A stretch of DNA of 36,631 nucleotides from Variovorax sp. J22P240 (GCF_030316855.1 NZ_JASZYR010000028.1:1-36631); one strand, 5' to 3'. Counted from the stretch's first letter, positions 26,609-35,525 are shown. Notes: a model not told the origin generated them from the sequence alone. Numbers and translations are program-made.

Positions 26609-27487
26609 ATGGACAACTACGCATCAATCGTGGCCGTACGAGCACCCAGGGCCAAACTTGACACGACCACGTTCTTTGACATCGCGCACACAGAAGCATT
26701 TGCGTCCCCCGTCGACCAGTTTTTGGATAACTGTCTAATGCTCAACAAACACTGGGCGAGCTTGAGTCCCGAGGCCGAAGTCGCTCCAGAACTAAGTCGC
26801 CTATTCCTCCTCGGCTATGTCTCTGCCGTCGAAGGGTATATGCGATCACTTATACGTCGATTGGTTCACTGCGACACCTTTACTCAAAACTGCTGCGAAC
26901 CTCTACAGCTCTCCTATCGCGCAGTCTTGCACCACGAGCCCGATGCGCTCCCCGACGCACTATTGGAAGAAACCAACTTTTCGACCACCAAGTCGATTCC
27001 GCAAGCTCTGAGCAAGTTCGTCGGGATGCCCACTCTATCGGCGGGAACGACGGCATTGCTTGCGGAGTTCGACATGATCTGTCAGTTGAGACACTGTTGT
27101 ACGCATCGATTTGGGAAACTGGGAGTGAAGAACGCAGCAGAGCTCGGCTTGAGTTCGCACAGCAAGTTCTTAGAGAAGCCCATCCTTCTCAAGAAGAGCG
27201 CCATGGCCGACATCGCCGATCTGACTTTCACCTTGGTTAAGTCAATAAACAACGACGTCTTTGGATACGTTATGAAAAGAAGCGCTACGGGGAAGCTGGC
27301 GTCAAGCGACGCCCATGGGGTCGGATGGACATGGCACAAGGCGAAAGACAAGGCTCGCTTTCAGAGCTACTACAACATATTCTGCAGCCGAAAAGACGCG
27401 ACTCCTTCACCCTCTGCTGATGTGGTCTACGAGCTTTTTCGCAAGTCCCATCGCATGGTTGGCAAACCAAAAAAAGGCGGCAAATAG
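26609..27487 (+). CDS. HEPN-like protein, putative RNase effector
   Basis: 292 residues from ATG 26609, 8 bases after the ATPase stop. It is predicted all-helical. LRHCCTHRFG carries the RxxxxH motif (R161, H166) that forms the active site of HEPN ribonucleases, and the preceding helices (LSRLFLLGYVSAVEGYMRSL) are the usual dimer helices of RiboL-PSP-like HEPN proteins. The C-terminus is basic (KSHRMVGKPKKGGK). The stop TAG at 27485-27487 uses as its G the first base of a Tn3-type inverted repeat, so the transposon may have clipped the original end. As last gene of the operon it is the likely toxic effector, cutting RNA when the ATPase is triggered. The HEPN call rests on the motif and helical pattern only. 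Confidence 0.65.
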   Translation: MDNYASIVAVRAPRAKLDTTTFFDIAHTEAFASPVDQFLDNCLMLNKHWASLSPEAEVAPELSRLFLLGYVSAVEGYMRSLIRRLVHCDTFTQNCCEPLQLSYRAVLHHEPDALPDALLEETNFSTTKSIPQALSKFVGMPTLSAGTTALLAEFDMICQLRHCCTHRFGKLGVKNAAELGLSSHSKFLEKPILLKKSAMADIADLTFTLVKSINNDVFGYVMKRSATGKLASSDAHGVGWTWHKAKDKARFQSYYNIFCSRKDATPSPSADVVYELFRKSHRMVGKPKKGGK

Positions 27488-27530
27488 GGGTTGTCGTACT
27501 TATCGTTCAAAGGAATGCGCCGAGCAGGAA
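27487..27530 (+). repeat. Tn3-type inverted repeat remnant
   Basis: GGGGTTGTCGTACTTATCGT at 27487 differs by one base from the end at 14019 over its first 20 bases, then diverges (tcaaaggaatgcgcc). It is oriented as a left end, but no transposase follows. Near 27605-27632, read in reverse, tgctccggaaagtccttttac resembles sequence just inside the right end at 17289. This suggests a short, internally deleted element. Confidence 0.6.
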
Positions 27531-28263
27531 CTTCGCTCTGCGAATTGAAGGCTCGGACACTTGACCCAACACTTGAGTTCTTGCCAGGGCACTGGCATCG
27601 CCAGTGCCCGTCGTAAAAGGACTTTCCGGAGCACAGGGTCGACCTGTGTGTCGGCCCAGCCTGCGTGAACAAGGTTCGCAAAGCACATGCCCGGGCCGAA
27701 GGGGGTAATGATGCCGGTCGCGCCCTCGGTGGGGATTTCGAGTGCGGCGTTGCGGAAGGCGTGCCTGGCGTCTTCGAATCCCATGAGGCAGTACGGGCCG
27801 TCGTACTCTTCCATCCATCCGCAGTTTTTCTTTTCGTGTGGACGGCGTTCATCGCGTGCCCAAGCTCATGCGCGATGACGCCCGCTGTGAACGGGTACCG
27901 CTGGCCAACGGCCGCGATGACCGAGGTCTCCGGCGCGACCTCCTTGGGGGTCACTCCGAGGCTGGAGGTAGCATCGTCAATGAGGACGACGAAATGGTCG
28001 AAGTCATCGCGAGACAGCAGCTTGTCGGAAACCATCGCCTCGTAGACTTTGCGGCCGACCAGAAAGCCAGCCGCCGCCCAGTCCTTCGTGGTCATGGCGA
28101 TCTGGTGCCAATCGAACACCTTGAAGGTCAGCGTGACCCGGCCGCCCGACTGGGTGGCGAAGTACGCTTCGGTTTCGCTCGCCACGCGCTCGAGCCAGGC
28201 CTTGTTGAAAGTGGACTGCCGCTCGGTGCCGGCGCAGTAGACGGGGAGGATCGCGACACGCAT
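27500..28263 (-). pseudogene. Zinc metallopeptidase-like protein, frameshifted and 3'-truncated
   Basis: ATG 28263 begins RVAILPVYCAGTERQSTFNK. The catalytic motif HELGHAMNAVH (HExxHxxxxxH, about residues 133-143) marks a zincin-type metallopeptidase. At an A-rich run near 27835 the frame shifts; the other frame continues WMEEYDGPYCLMGFEDARHA, FRNAALEIPTEGATGIITPF, GPGMCFANLVHAGW, down to the Tn3 repeat at 27487-27530. In the intact reading HAMNAVHEKKNCGWMEEYDG the family resembles secreted or toxin-like metallopeptidases, but no signal peptide is seen. Inactive as read. A 10-bp perfect hairpin (gggcactggc/gccagtgccc, 27587-27609) lies inside the gene. Confidence 0.7.
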
Positions 28264-28377
28264 ATGAGGCTTTGTGAATGATGGCGCAAGATCAGACGCC
28301 AGAGGTTGGCGTCATCACCAATCGAGATGAGCGCGGGCGTGCTGCTGATCCTGCCTGGCGGCCCCGCGCCGAGTCGC

Positions 28378-29703
28378 TCAGGCGCTATTGCGCAACGTCC
28401 TGTCGTACCTTGCGAGGAACGCAAAATCGGGCGCAAACGGCGTGCGCCGTCGTTTCGCAGGCGGCTGATGCTGCGCGATGTAGCTGCGCAGTTCGTTGGG
28501 CGAGGCAAAGCGCGGCCTGAAACTCCGCTCCTCTGGCAGCGCGCCGCGTGTCCTCTCGACCAGCCCCAGCACCTCGAGCTGCAGGAAGTAGCGCTGAAGC
28601 ATCGCGGCGGTTCTCGTGAGGCCGTTGCGCGATTTGCGGCCGTCCTCGTCTTCGCACAGGCCTGCCAGCGCCGTCACGCACCACTGCCCTGCCTCGGCCG
28701 CGTTGATCTCTTCTTGGCCAATGCAGAACTTCATGAAGACGATTGGCTGCCAGCTGTAGGGATGGCCATCGAGGGTCCAGGGGATGCTCCCCTCCCCGCC
28801 GCCGAGCAGCATGAAACTCGGCAGCACCATGGGCTCGATTCCCATAGCCGCGCAGGCCACGGCCACGCGGTCCGTCTTCGACTGCGCTCCGAGCCAGCTT
28901 GCGGCCCTCTCGCGCCGAAGGAGCTTCAACTGCTGCAGCGCCGCTTTCGCCCACACCAGCCGGCTTTGGGCCTCCATCAGCTTCTTGGGCGCCCACGCGG
29001 CCGGGTGGATCTCCTTGTATGAGGCCGGCACGCTCCAGTTCTTCTCGCCCCAGTCGAGCAGCGTCTGGGCTTTGTTCACCCCGAACTCGATGCCGCGGTC
29101 ATTCACAAGCCAAGTCCAGCGCCCGGGGTCCGTCAACACCGTCTCGAGCTGATCGCGGCCGATACCGCTCGGTGGTAGATCAGAGACATCAAACTCCACG
29201 GCGAGCTCATAGTTGTTCTGCAGGCGCTGCCGCTTTTCCTCATCAACCTCGTGCGAGTAGCGCACCTCGAGCGCCAGCCGCCCCCAAATGGCGCTCTCGT
29301 ACAGGACATCTGGCTGGACGCCATCCCCACGCACCTCGACCGCACCTTTCAGGGACGTGTGGACCTGCCGCGGAATCGTGATGCTCTGGATCACCCGTCG
29401 GCGGCCCACAAGGAACTCCCGCGGAATCGCGATGGGCGGGATCTCGAGTGCCTTGCGCAGAGCCAGCTGATCGCGCACGAAGGCGTGCAGCAGCGTCATC
29501 GGCTGCGGGTTGCAGTTCGTGTTGTCTGCGTAATGCTGGAAATACCAGGTGGTCTTTTCGCCGAGATGCGCGCGCAGCTTGCGGCCGCACTCCGGGCACG
29601 TGCAGTTGCACTTGAGCCCGCGGTGCTTCTCCGGAACCAGGTCATTCACGGCGACCATGCGACCATTGAGGTCGCGCCCGAACCCGATGCTGACGATCGT
29701 CAA
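28378..29703 (-). CDS. CoiA-like protein with PD-(D/E)XK-type nuclease core
   Basis: 441 residues from TTG 29703, which has ggag 10 bases upstream and sits in a TTGA overlap with the stop of the upstream ORF; ATG 29658 is an alternative. The frame is open further upstream but without protein character. CNCTCPECGRKLRAHLGEKT followed by TWYFQHYADNTNC (about residues 30-65) is the Cys-rich head of CoiA-like competence proteins. GVQPDVLYESAIWGRLALEV then RYSHEVDEEK (about 115-145) is the nuclease core, with D and E as expected metal ligands; the usual K appears as R in EVR. The remaining 290 residues are helical without a known domain. CoiA aids recombination of incoming DNA in competence; relatives on genomic islands may be nucleases acting on foreign DNA. 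Confidence 0.65.
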   Translation of the reverse strand: MTIVSIGFGRDLNGRMVAVNDLVPEKHRGLKCNCTCPECGRKLRAHLGEKTTWYFQHYADNTNCNPQPMTLLHAFVRDQLALRKALEIPPIAIPREFLVGRRRVIQSITIPRQVHTSLKGAVEVRGDGVQPDVLYESAIWGRLALEVRYSHEVDEEKRQRLQNNYELAVEFDVSDLPPSGIGRDQLETVLTDPGRWTWLVNDRGIEFGVNKAQTLLDWGEKNWSVPASYKEIHPAAWAPKKLMEAQSRLVWAKAALQQLKLLRRERAASWLGAQSKTDRVAVACAAMGIEPMVLPSFMLLGGGEGSIPWTLDGHPYSWQPIVFMKFCIGQEEINAAEAGQWCVTALAGLCEDEDGRKSRNGLTRTAAMLQRYFLQLEVLGLVERTRGALPEERSFRPRFASPNELRSYIAQHQPPAKRRRTPFAPDFAFLARYDRTLRNSA

Positions 29704-29990
29704 GCGTTGACTCCGGAATCCATTCGCATCGCGCTGTTCATAGAGGGTGTGCCTGCTGCATAAAGGTTCGTGATTCTGCAAGAAGTGCCGGTGTCGGGGC
29801 AACCTCGCGGGGCAGCAGCGGCGACCACCAACGCAGTGAAGTCGCGGCGGATCTCCGGGTCTTGGACGATGGCGTCCAGAAACCTCTTGCCGGCGATTGT
29901 GGTGACCCCGACGAGCACGTCGCCATACAGGCGATCGAACTCCGGAATGGCTGCGCGAAGGCCGGCGCGCGCCTTTTCGAGTGATGGGTA
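29700..29990 (-). pseudogene. Unknown gene fragment upstream of the CoiA-like gene
   Basis: A frame reading YPSLEKARAGLRAAIPEFDR, LYGDVLVGVTTIAGKRFLDA, IVQDPEIRRDFTALVVAAAA and on to NA stops at 29700, overlapping the TTG start of the CoiA-like gene. The composition is that of a real protein, but the frame has no convincing start; ATG 29918 would give 72 residues. It is probably the 3' part of a gene co-transcribed with the CoiA-like gene, with its 5' end lost near 30000. Family unknown. Confidence 0.4.
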
Positions 29991-30099
29991 GCACTGCCCT
30001 CCCCTGCGGCAGCGCCAGCGTGCCCGGCGGCACTTTACATAATTGTGAATGCTTTGCTCGCAAGTGTAGGAGCAAAGCTGTAGCGTCGCATTCCAGCAA

Positions 30100-30509
30100 A
30101 GTTCAGATGTGCCTGCCGAGGTCTACCTTCAAGGTCAGGAGCGCACTCCCCTGCAATACATGATGGAGCCGCTGACGCAAATGACGCACCGCTCGCCGCG
30201 GGAACGCTAATGACTTTGGTTCAGGTCTTGATCCGGAGAAGCGATCACATGCGGCCTCTGGGTGTCGAGGTTGAAAGCGGGCGTCTTCGACGTGTTTGAG
30301 TTGCACGCTTCGAAGCCTCTCGACTGAGGCATTGCCACCAGCAGGTCTGCGGCATCATTTTTCCTCGGTGACGACAAGGATTTCCAACGGACCGGCGAGG
30401 TCGGTCTGCCTCCAACTTCACGGCGACTCACGGCGCTGACCATCGGAGACTCCAAAGGTATGCACGGCAGCGACTACCAGATACAGTCTGCCCCAACGAA
30501 GGGGGGCCT
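30100..30509. other. Intergenic region without recognisable gene
   Basis: Only short frames without protein character occur here. The last bases (gaaggggggcct, 30498-30509) are the ribosome site of the phosphodiesterase gene, and the promoter of that gene presumably lies in this stretch, though no clear -35/-10 pair was identified. Confidence 0.5.
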
Positions 30510-31520
30510 ATGGGACGCTTTGGTCAATGCTCAGGAAAAGTTTCGCATTGTTTGGGAACACGACTGGCCGCGATAACGGCAATAGCGCTGCCCGTGGTTT
30601 TCAGCTCGAACGCGTTTGCACTTGATCTGCAGGCGCATCGAGGTGGCCGTGGCTTGCTGCCGGAGAACACCCTCGCCGCGTTCGAGAACGCGCTCGCGAT
30701 GGGCGTGACAACGCTGGAGATGGATGTGGCGATCACGTCGGATGGCGTGGCTGTCATTTCGCATGATGCGGCGCTGAACCCCGCGTTGACGCGCGACGCA
30801 CAGGGTCAGTGGATCAAGGCAAGCGGGCCGCTCATCAAGACGCTCACGCTTGAGCAGGTGCAGAGCTATGACGTCGGGCGTCTGAACCCCGGTCACGCGT
30901 ACGCTAAGTCCTTCACGCAGCAGCAACCACGCGACGGCGAGCGCATTCCGACGCTGGCCTCCGTTCTCAAGCGAGTCAAAGATTTGGGTGCTACGGACGT
31001 CCAGTTCGACATCGAGACCAAAGTGTTCCCGAACAAGCCGAACGATACCGTAGCGCCGGAAGACTTCGTACGCATCATGCTCGGCGTCATTCGCGAGGCG
31101 GGTGTGGTGGATCGCGTCATGATCCAAAGCTTCGACTGGCGCACGCTGCAGATGTTCCAGGCCGCCGAACCGCGCATCCGTACGATGTACTTGACGATTC
31201 AGAATCGAAACAATAACAACGTAGCCGATCCCGCTTGGACGGCAGGGCGGATGCAGCGCGACTATCCGACGGTTGGTCACATGGTCAAGGCCGCCGGCGG
31301 CGCAATCTGGGCCCCCAACTTTAACGATATTGATGCGCAGGCCGTGACGACGGCGCAAGCGCAAGGCGTGCAGGTGATGCCCTGGACGGTGAATGAGCCG
31401 GCCGACATGGGGCGCATGCTCGACTGGAAGGTCGATGGAATCATTACCGACTATCCGAATCGACTGCGCGAGGTCATGCGCGAGCGCGATGTATCGTTAC
31501 CGGTGGGTATCAAAAAATAG
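30510..31520 (+). CDS. glpQ: Glycerophosphodiester phosphodiesterase, secreted
   Basis: 336 residues from ATG 30510, with aagggggg 6-12 bases upstream. Residues 1-37 form a signal peptide (basic start, then LAAITAIALPVVFSSNAFA). The GDPD TIM barrel follows at once: AHRGGRGLLPENTLAAFENA carries the catalytic His and the E of the metal site, TTLEMDV the next acidic residues, and VAVISHDAALN the second catalytic His. WTVNEPADMGRMLDWKVDGI followed by ITDYPNRL is the typical end of the barrel. The enzyme hydrolyses glycerophosphodiesters from lipids to glycerol-3-phosphate and an alcohol, in the periplasm or outside. It looks complete. Gene symbol by family only; ugpQ-type naming would be equally fair, but the signal peptide favours glpQ. 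No partner transporter is adjacent. Confidence 0.88.
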   Translation: MGRFGQCSGKVSHCLGTRLAAITAIALPVVFSSNAFALDLQAHRGGRGLLPENTLAAFENALAMGVTTLEMDVAITSDGVAVISHDAALNPALTRDAQGQWIKASGPLIKTLTLEQVQSYDVGRLNPGHAYAKSFTQQQPRDGERIPTLASVLKRVKDLGATDVQFDIETKVFPNKPNDTVAPEDFVRIMLGVIREAGVVDRVMIQSFDWRTLQMFQAAEPRIRTMYLTIQNRNNNNVADPAWTAGRMQRDYPTVGHMVKAAGGAIWAPNFNDIDAQAVTTAQAQGVQVMPWTVNEPADMGRMLDWKVDGIITDYPNRLREVMRERDVSLPVGIKK

Positions 31521-31631
31521 AGCGGCTCGCTTCTTCGGTTGCCGTCGCGTAGTGACGCTATCGCTGGCGGCGGCGAACTGAAGGCTTGCTACAAGCGAAT
31601 CGATATAGCTTCGCCGGCACCTCTGCTATAC

Positions 31632-31820
31632 CTACCTCGGAGCATGGCAGTCGATTTGCCCAGCCCGAATCCTGCGGCAATTGCGACAGCCCAGGGTGTG
31701 CCGTCGCACCGTGCTCGTGGCGTTGGCTCCGCCCACCGGCAACAACAGCCCCAGCAACTCCGAGGACTTGGCATAAGGAATCGTGGCGGCCAGGCGGCTT
31801 TGGACGTACTCCAACTCGGG
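31632..31820 (-). pseudogene. ISKra4-like transposase fragment
   Basis: PELEYVQSRLAATIPYAKSS, ELLGLLLPVGGANATSTVRR and HTLGCRNCRRIRAGQIDCHA read on the minus strand to a stop at 31632. ELEYxQxRxAxxIPYxxxxxLLxxxLPV...TVRxHTL is what I recall from ISKra4-family transposases. The N-terminal side is cut at the Tn3 repeat beginning at 31818, whose GGGG even supplies the first Pro codon. Only about 60 residues remain. Confidence 0.45.
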
Positions 31821-31862
31821 GTGATCGTCCTTTTCGTGCAGAAAGATACGGTTTGCTCCGAG
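31818..31862 (+). repeat. Left inverted repeat of another Tn3-family element
   Basis: GGGGTGATCGTCCTTTTCGT (31818 onward), then gcagaaagatacggtttgctcc, closely follows the ends at 13153 and 14019. It lies 154 bases before the transposase start, the same architecture as the 14019 element. No matching right end was found downstream, in line with loss of the transposase C-terminus. Confidence 0.75.
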
Positions 31863-31971
31863 AGCCTTTGCTGGCGCGGGTTTCGAGACGTCGGCGCACC
31901 GTCTGGAGCGCTTCCCCAGGGTGGGCAACGACGGCGATGTACAGTCCGCCGACAGCCTGCTTTGGTCGGTC

Positions 31972-34446
31972 ATGTCCACCTATGTCTATCGCTTCGTCGG
32001 TCTGGAAACCCTGCCCGGTCGCCTGACGGACTTCGACCTCCAGCAGTTCTTCCAACTCGGCACTGGTGACGTCGAGGCGATTCGCCAGCGGTTCCGATCA
32101 GACCGCCGGGTCGCAGGCGCGCTGCAGCTGCTGTTCCTGCGTGCGTGCGGCCGCCCCATGGACCGCTTTGCCGTGTTGCCGCGCAACCTGTTGCGGTACG
32201 TGGCCGAAACGCTGCAGGCACCGCCGCTGACGATCGCGAGCCTACGCAGTCTCTACGAGCGCCGCCCGACGCTGTACGAGCACCAGCAGTGGGCCAGGAA
32301 CTACCTCGGCCTGAGGGACCTCGATCCGACCGCGGAAGCGGCCCTCGTGGCCATGCTGGCACTTCACGCCGCCGAGGCCGCGCACGCCGACGAACTGGTC
32401 ACGTCGGCGTGCCATTGGCTGTATGACCACCGCATCCTGATTCCCGGCGAACGCCGTGTTCAGGACTGGGCCCGGGACGCGTTCGCCGCGATCGAAGCCA
32501 GCGTCAGTTCCGCGATCGCCAGCGAGGTCTCCCTTTCCGCGATGCGTCACTGCCTTGAATCGGCCCATAGCCAGCGCCCCGCTGCCGGCTGCTCTCATCT
32601 CGAATGGCTCAAGACCCCCTCCAAGCGTCACGGGCCAAATACGCTCATCGAGACGCTGGAGAAAATCAGCTATCTCAAATCGCTCGGCGTGCACGAGTGG
32701 TCACTGGCCGGCGTCAGTCTGCCCAAGCAGCATGCCTACGCCCAGCAGGTGCAGGCACGACGTCCGTCGAAGAACCGCGAACTCAAGGAGACCCGCCAGG
32801 CGATCGAGTTGGTGTGCTTCCTGCGCGTGAGCCTCTTGGAACTCACCGACATCGCCGTGCAGCAGAACCTGCGCCGAAGCCAGCAGCTGTTCCGCGAAGC
32901 CACGCAAAAGGTGAGGACGACACGGGAGCGATCAGACAGCGTCGCACGCGACCAGGCGCGCCTTGCGCGGGACGTGTTGCGTGATGCAGCCAAGCCGTTC
33001 CAAGCGCGGTGCCTCGAAGCCGATGGCCTGCTGACCAAGGTGCTGGACGCGCCCCCCAGGAGTTTTGTGTCCGAGGTGCGCAAGGCGCTGTCGACCGATC
33101 ATCAGCGCGTCAAGGCGTTTCTGGGCGGTCTGCAGTCATTGGAGTTCGGTGGGCGCGCCAGGGATCCGGCCTTCGAACAGCTGGCCGCGTGGCGCCAGCT
33201 GCACGCGATGAAGGTGTCCGAGCTGCCTAGCGACTTTGCCCTTCCCGATGTCGGCGCCGCCTGGCACGATCTCGTGAGCGATGTCGATCTGCGCTTCGGC
33301 CTGCATGCGTTCTCTGCGTGCACCATGATGTCGCTGCGCAAGAGCCTGAGGAATGGCCGAGTCTGGATCGACCATTCGCTGAGCTTCCGCATCGAGCGCC
33401 AGAACTTAGGATCTGGCAAGGAACGTGAAGACGCTTACCTCGGTCTCGCGAGTGACTCGCTGACCGAGATCGACGAATTACTTGCTGCCCACAAGAGACC
33501 TCACTTGTCGGTCATCTGGCTCATCGACAAGAAATCTCCGTTCGACGCTCCATCGCTGCCAATCTACAGGTTTCTTGTTTCGCGTTTGCTGAAGGCGAAG
33601 GACGTTTTCGGCCTGACTGTCTCCAATGAATTTGCGGCCGGCTCGGCCGTTCGCTGCGAGGACAAGTGGTTCATCAAGGAACGCCAGGACCAAGAGTCCA
33701 CCACGCCCGATCCGCTCGAGTGCGACCATGTGGTGTTCCGCGGTGGTCAAGCACGAGGGCTTGGGAACGCCAAGCAGCCTCGAGGCCCATTTCTGAGCAT
33801 CACAAGTGTCTTCGAGGAAAGTCTCAGCCAGCAGATGCTGGGCGCGCTCATTGCGTTCAGCTCACACCCCCGTGAACATCACGCAGACTGCAACCAGCCG
33901 TTCGAATGGGATGCGGACGAGAATTTCTTGGATCGGTTCAACATCGACCTCCCAAGTCGCCCCCTGATACTTGCCGAGTTTGTGACGGCTTTCTATGCGC
34001 CGGACGAGATTCACGCGCCGCACCGTCCTTTCGTCTTCAGAATCCGGATCTGGTTGCAGGATCTGGCGCCCGGCCTGGCGGCTAGCTACGTCCTTCATCC
34101 CGACGAGCACAAGCCGATCACACGCTACGGCGCAGGCGAGAACGCGGCGCAATGGATCAACACGCGAAACGACTACACCATTCGGATTCGCCTGAGCGAT
34201 GGATGGGAGCACGCTGGCCATACCGTTCATGGTGCTCTTTGCGCTCGCTACGCTTTTCCTCCCGAGGGGCAAACCACTTTCGGCGCGGCATCCGCTCTTA
34301 GCCAGCCGATACCGAGAAAGGACAAGGTGGGCCCGCGAGACTATGAGGACGGAATCCCAATGTCTGTATCCGAAGCGATCCGCATGTTGCGCGAGCAATC
34401 GGGATACGCGTTGAATCGCCCCATGGAGTCCGAAGAGCAACTTTAG
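31972..34446 (+). CDS. Chimeric ORF: Tn3 transposase N-terminus fused to an unknown protein
   Basis: 824 residues from ATG 31972. Residues 1 to about 473 are a Tn3-family transposase: STYVYRFVGLETLPGRLTDF at the start, then ETRQAIELVCFLRVSLLELT, and FSACTMMSLRKSLRNGRVWI DHSLSFR, all parallel to the copy at 14179. Just after SFR (about 33390) similarity ends and about 350 unrelated residues follow in frame: EIDELLAAHKRPHLSVIWLI, SLPIYRFLVSRLLKAKDVFG, QQMLGALIAFSSHPREHH, FVFRIRIWLQDLAPGLAASY VLHPDEHKPITRY. The DDE catalytic part is absent, so transposase activity is excluded. The tail is not recognised; V.Y.LHP near its end faintly recalls prokaryotic YEATS-like domains. It probably arose by a deletion joining the transposase to the 3' part of a cargo gene. 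Whether the fusion is expressed is unknown. Confidence 0.7.
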   Translation: MSTYVYRFVGLETLPGRLTDFDLQQFFQLGTGDVEAIRQRFRSDRRVAGALQLLFLRACGRPMDRFAVLPRNLLRYVAETLQAPPLTIASLRSLYERRPTLYEHQQWARNYLGLRDLDPTAEAALVAMLALHAAEAAHADELVTSACHWLYDHRILIPGERRVQDWARDAFAAIEASVSSAIASEVSLSAMRHCLESAHSQRPAAGCSHLEWLKTPSKRHGPNTLIETLEKISYLKSLGVHEWSLAGVSLPKQHAYAQQVQARRPSKNRELKETRQAIELVCFLRVSLLELTDIAVQQNLRRSQQLFREATQKVRTTRERSDSVARDQARLARDVLRDAAKPFQARCLEADGLLTKVLDAPPRSFVSEVRKALSTDHQRVKAFLGGLQSLEFGGRARDPAFEQLAAWRQLHAMKVSELPSDFALPDVGAAWHDLVSDVDLRFGLHAFSACTMMSLRKSLRNGRVWIDHSLSFRIERQNLGSGKEREDAYLGLASDSLTEIDELLAAHKRPHLSVIWLIDKKSPFDAPSLPIYRFLVSRLLKAKDVFGLTVSNEFAAGSAVRCEDKWFIKERQDQESTTPDPLECDHVVFRGGQARGLGNAKQPRGPFLSITSVFEESLSQQMLGALIAFSSHPREHHADCNQPFEWDADENFLDRFNIDLPSRPLILAEFVTAFYAPDEIHAPHRPFVFRIRIWLQDLAPGLAASYVLHPDEHKPITRYGAGENAAQWINTRNDYTIRIRLSDGWEHAGHTVHGALCARYAFPPEGQTTFGAASALSQPIPRKDKVGPRDYEDGIPMSVSEAIRMLREQSGYALNRPMESEEQL

Positions 34447-34537
34447 GGTTCCGGGCCAGGTCGGCGGCGGAGGGTCGGGTGATGTACCGCCAAATCGCGC
34501 CCACAACGCCCAGGCGCTTCGCTGCACGTCGCAGCGG

Positions 34538-35525
34538 TCAGCCTTGCCGCGCCACGAAACCGAGTGCCTTCATCGCTCCGCTCAAGGACTGCCGCTTTCC
34601 CCAATACCCCTTCCAAGGGTCTTCAGTCTGAAACGACGGGTGCTCGCGGGCTGTCGCGATCGTCCATTGCGCGCCGCTCTTGAGCTGGGCCAGGTCATCC
34701 CACGACACCGGCATCGACACCCCCATGCTGGGTCGCGCTCGCGCGGAAACGCAGCCGCGGTCGTCGCTCCATGCCCGTTGCGCAGATAGTCCACAAACAG
34801 CTTCCCCACCCGATTCGACGGCCCGCCCTTCGCCACGAAGCGCGCCGGAATGGCCCGAGCAAGATGCTGGACAACGGCCTGCGAAAAGCCTTTCACGGTC
34901 TCATAGTCAAGCCGCGGCGTCAGAGGAACGACGACATGCAAACCCTTGCCGCCGCTCGTCTTCAGCCAGGCCTCGAGTCCGAGTTCGGAGAGGAGGGTGC
35001 GAACCAACACTGCCGCGTCTTGGATGTGTTGCCACGGAGTGCCTTCGCCCGGATCGAGGTCGAAGATGATTCGATCCGGCTTGGCGATGTTCTGCCAACG
35101 CCTGCGCAGACGCGACTTCCAGCAGAGCGCCATGTCCCGGCCAAAGGCCTGTGTCGAGCTCCTTGATGCCCGGGATGCTGATTTTCTCGTCGTGCTTTTG
35201 AAAGAACAGCTGCCCTTCAATCCCGGACGGCCCGCGCACCAGCGAACACGGGCGTCCCTTGAGGTGCGGCAGCATCCACTCCGCGATCGACTCGTAGTAG
35301 CGCACCAAAGCGAGCTTGGTCAGGCCTGAGCTGGGGTCGATCACCCGGTCAGCGTTGCTGACCTTGATCCCGCCTGCGGCAGCTTTCCCCGCTGTCCTGA
35401 CCGGACCGACGCCAATCTGCTTGGCCGTCTCTCGCGCGATGGCAGCAGCCGGCTTGTCGGCCCGCAACGCCACATGCGTCGCATGCCGGACTTGGCCATC
35501 CGGCGTCCATTCCGAAAAAGAGACC
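34538..35525 (-). pseudogene. ligD: LigD polymerase (primase-like) domain, decayed
   Basis: Three frames are needed. From about 35525: SEWTPDGQVRHATHVALRAD, KPAAAI, then VSNADRVIDPSSGLTKLALV RYYESIAEWMLPHLKGRPCS LVRGPSG and EGQLFFQKHDEKISIPGIKE (to about 35130). Next KPDRIIFDLDPGEGTPWQHI, then LGLEAWLKTSGGKGLHVVVP LTPRLDYETVKGF and LFVDYLRNGHGATTAAAF (to about 34740). Last MGVSMPVSWDDLAQLKSGAQ WTIATAREHPSFQTEDPW to 34538. These are the hallmark motifs (DLDPGEG, SGGKGLHV, DYLRN) of the C-terminal polymerase domain of DNA ligase D used in bacterial non-homologous end joining. The nuclease and ligase domains upstream are lost except for a short end, and a few dozen residues are deleted near 35130. 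Dead gene. Confidence 0.85.

Noticed and set aside
27587..27609. Perfect 10-bp hairpin considered as the terminator of the HEPN operon
   Set aside because: No T-run follows on either strand, and it lies within the metallopeptidase reading frame about 100 bases after the operon end.
31539..32069. 176-residue plus-strand frame after the phosphodiesterase
   Set aside because: It crosses the ISKra4-like remnant, the Tn3 end and the transposase start in the wrong frame.
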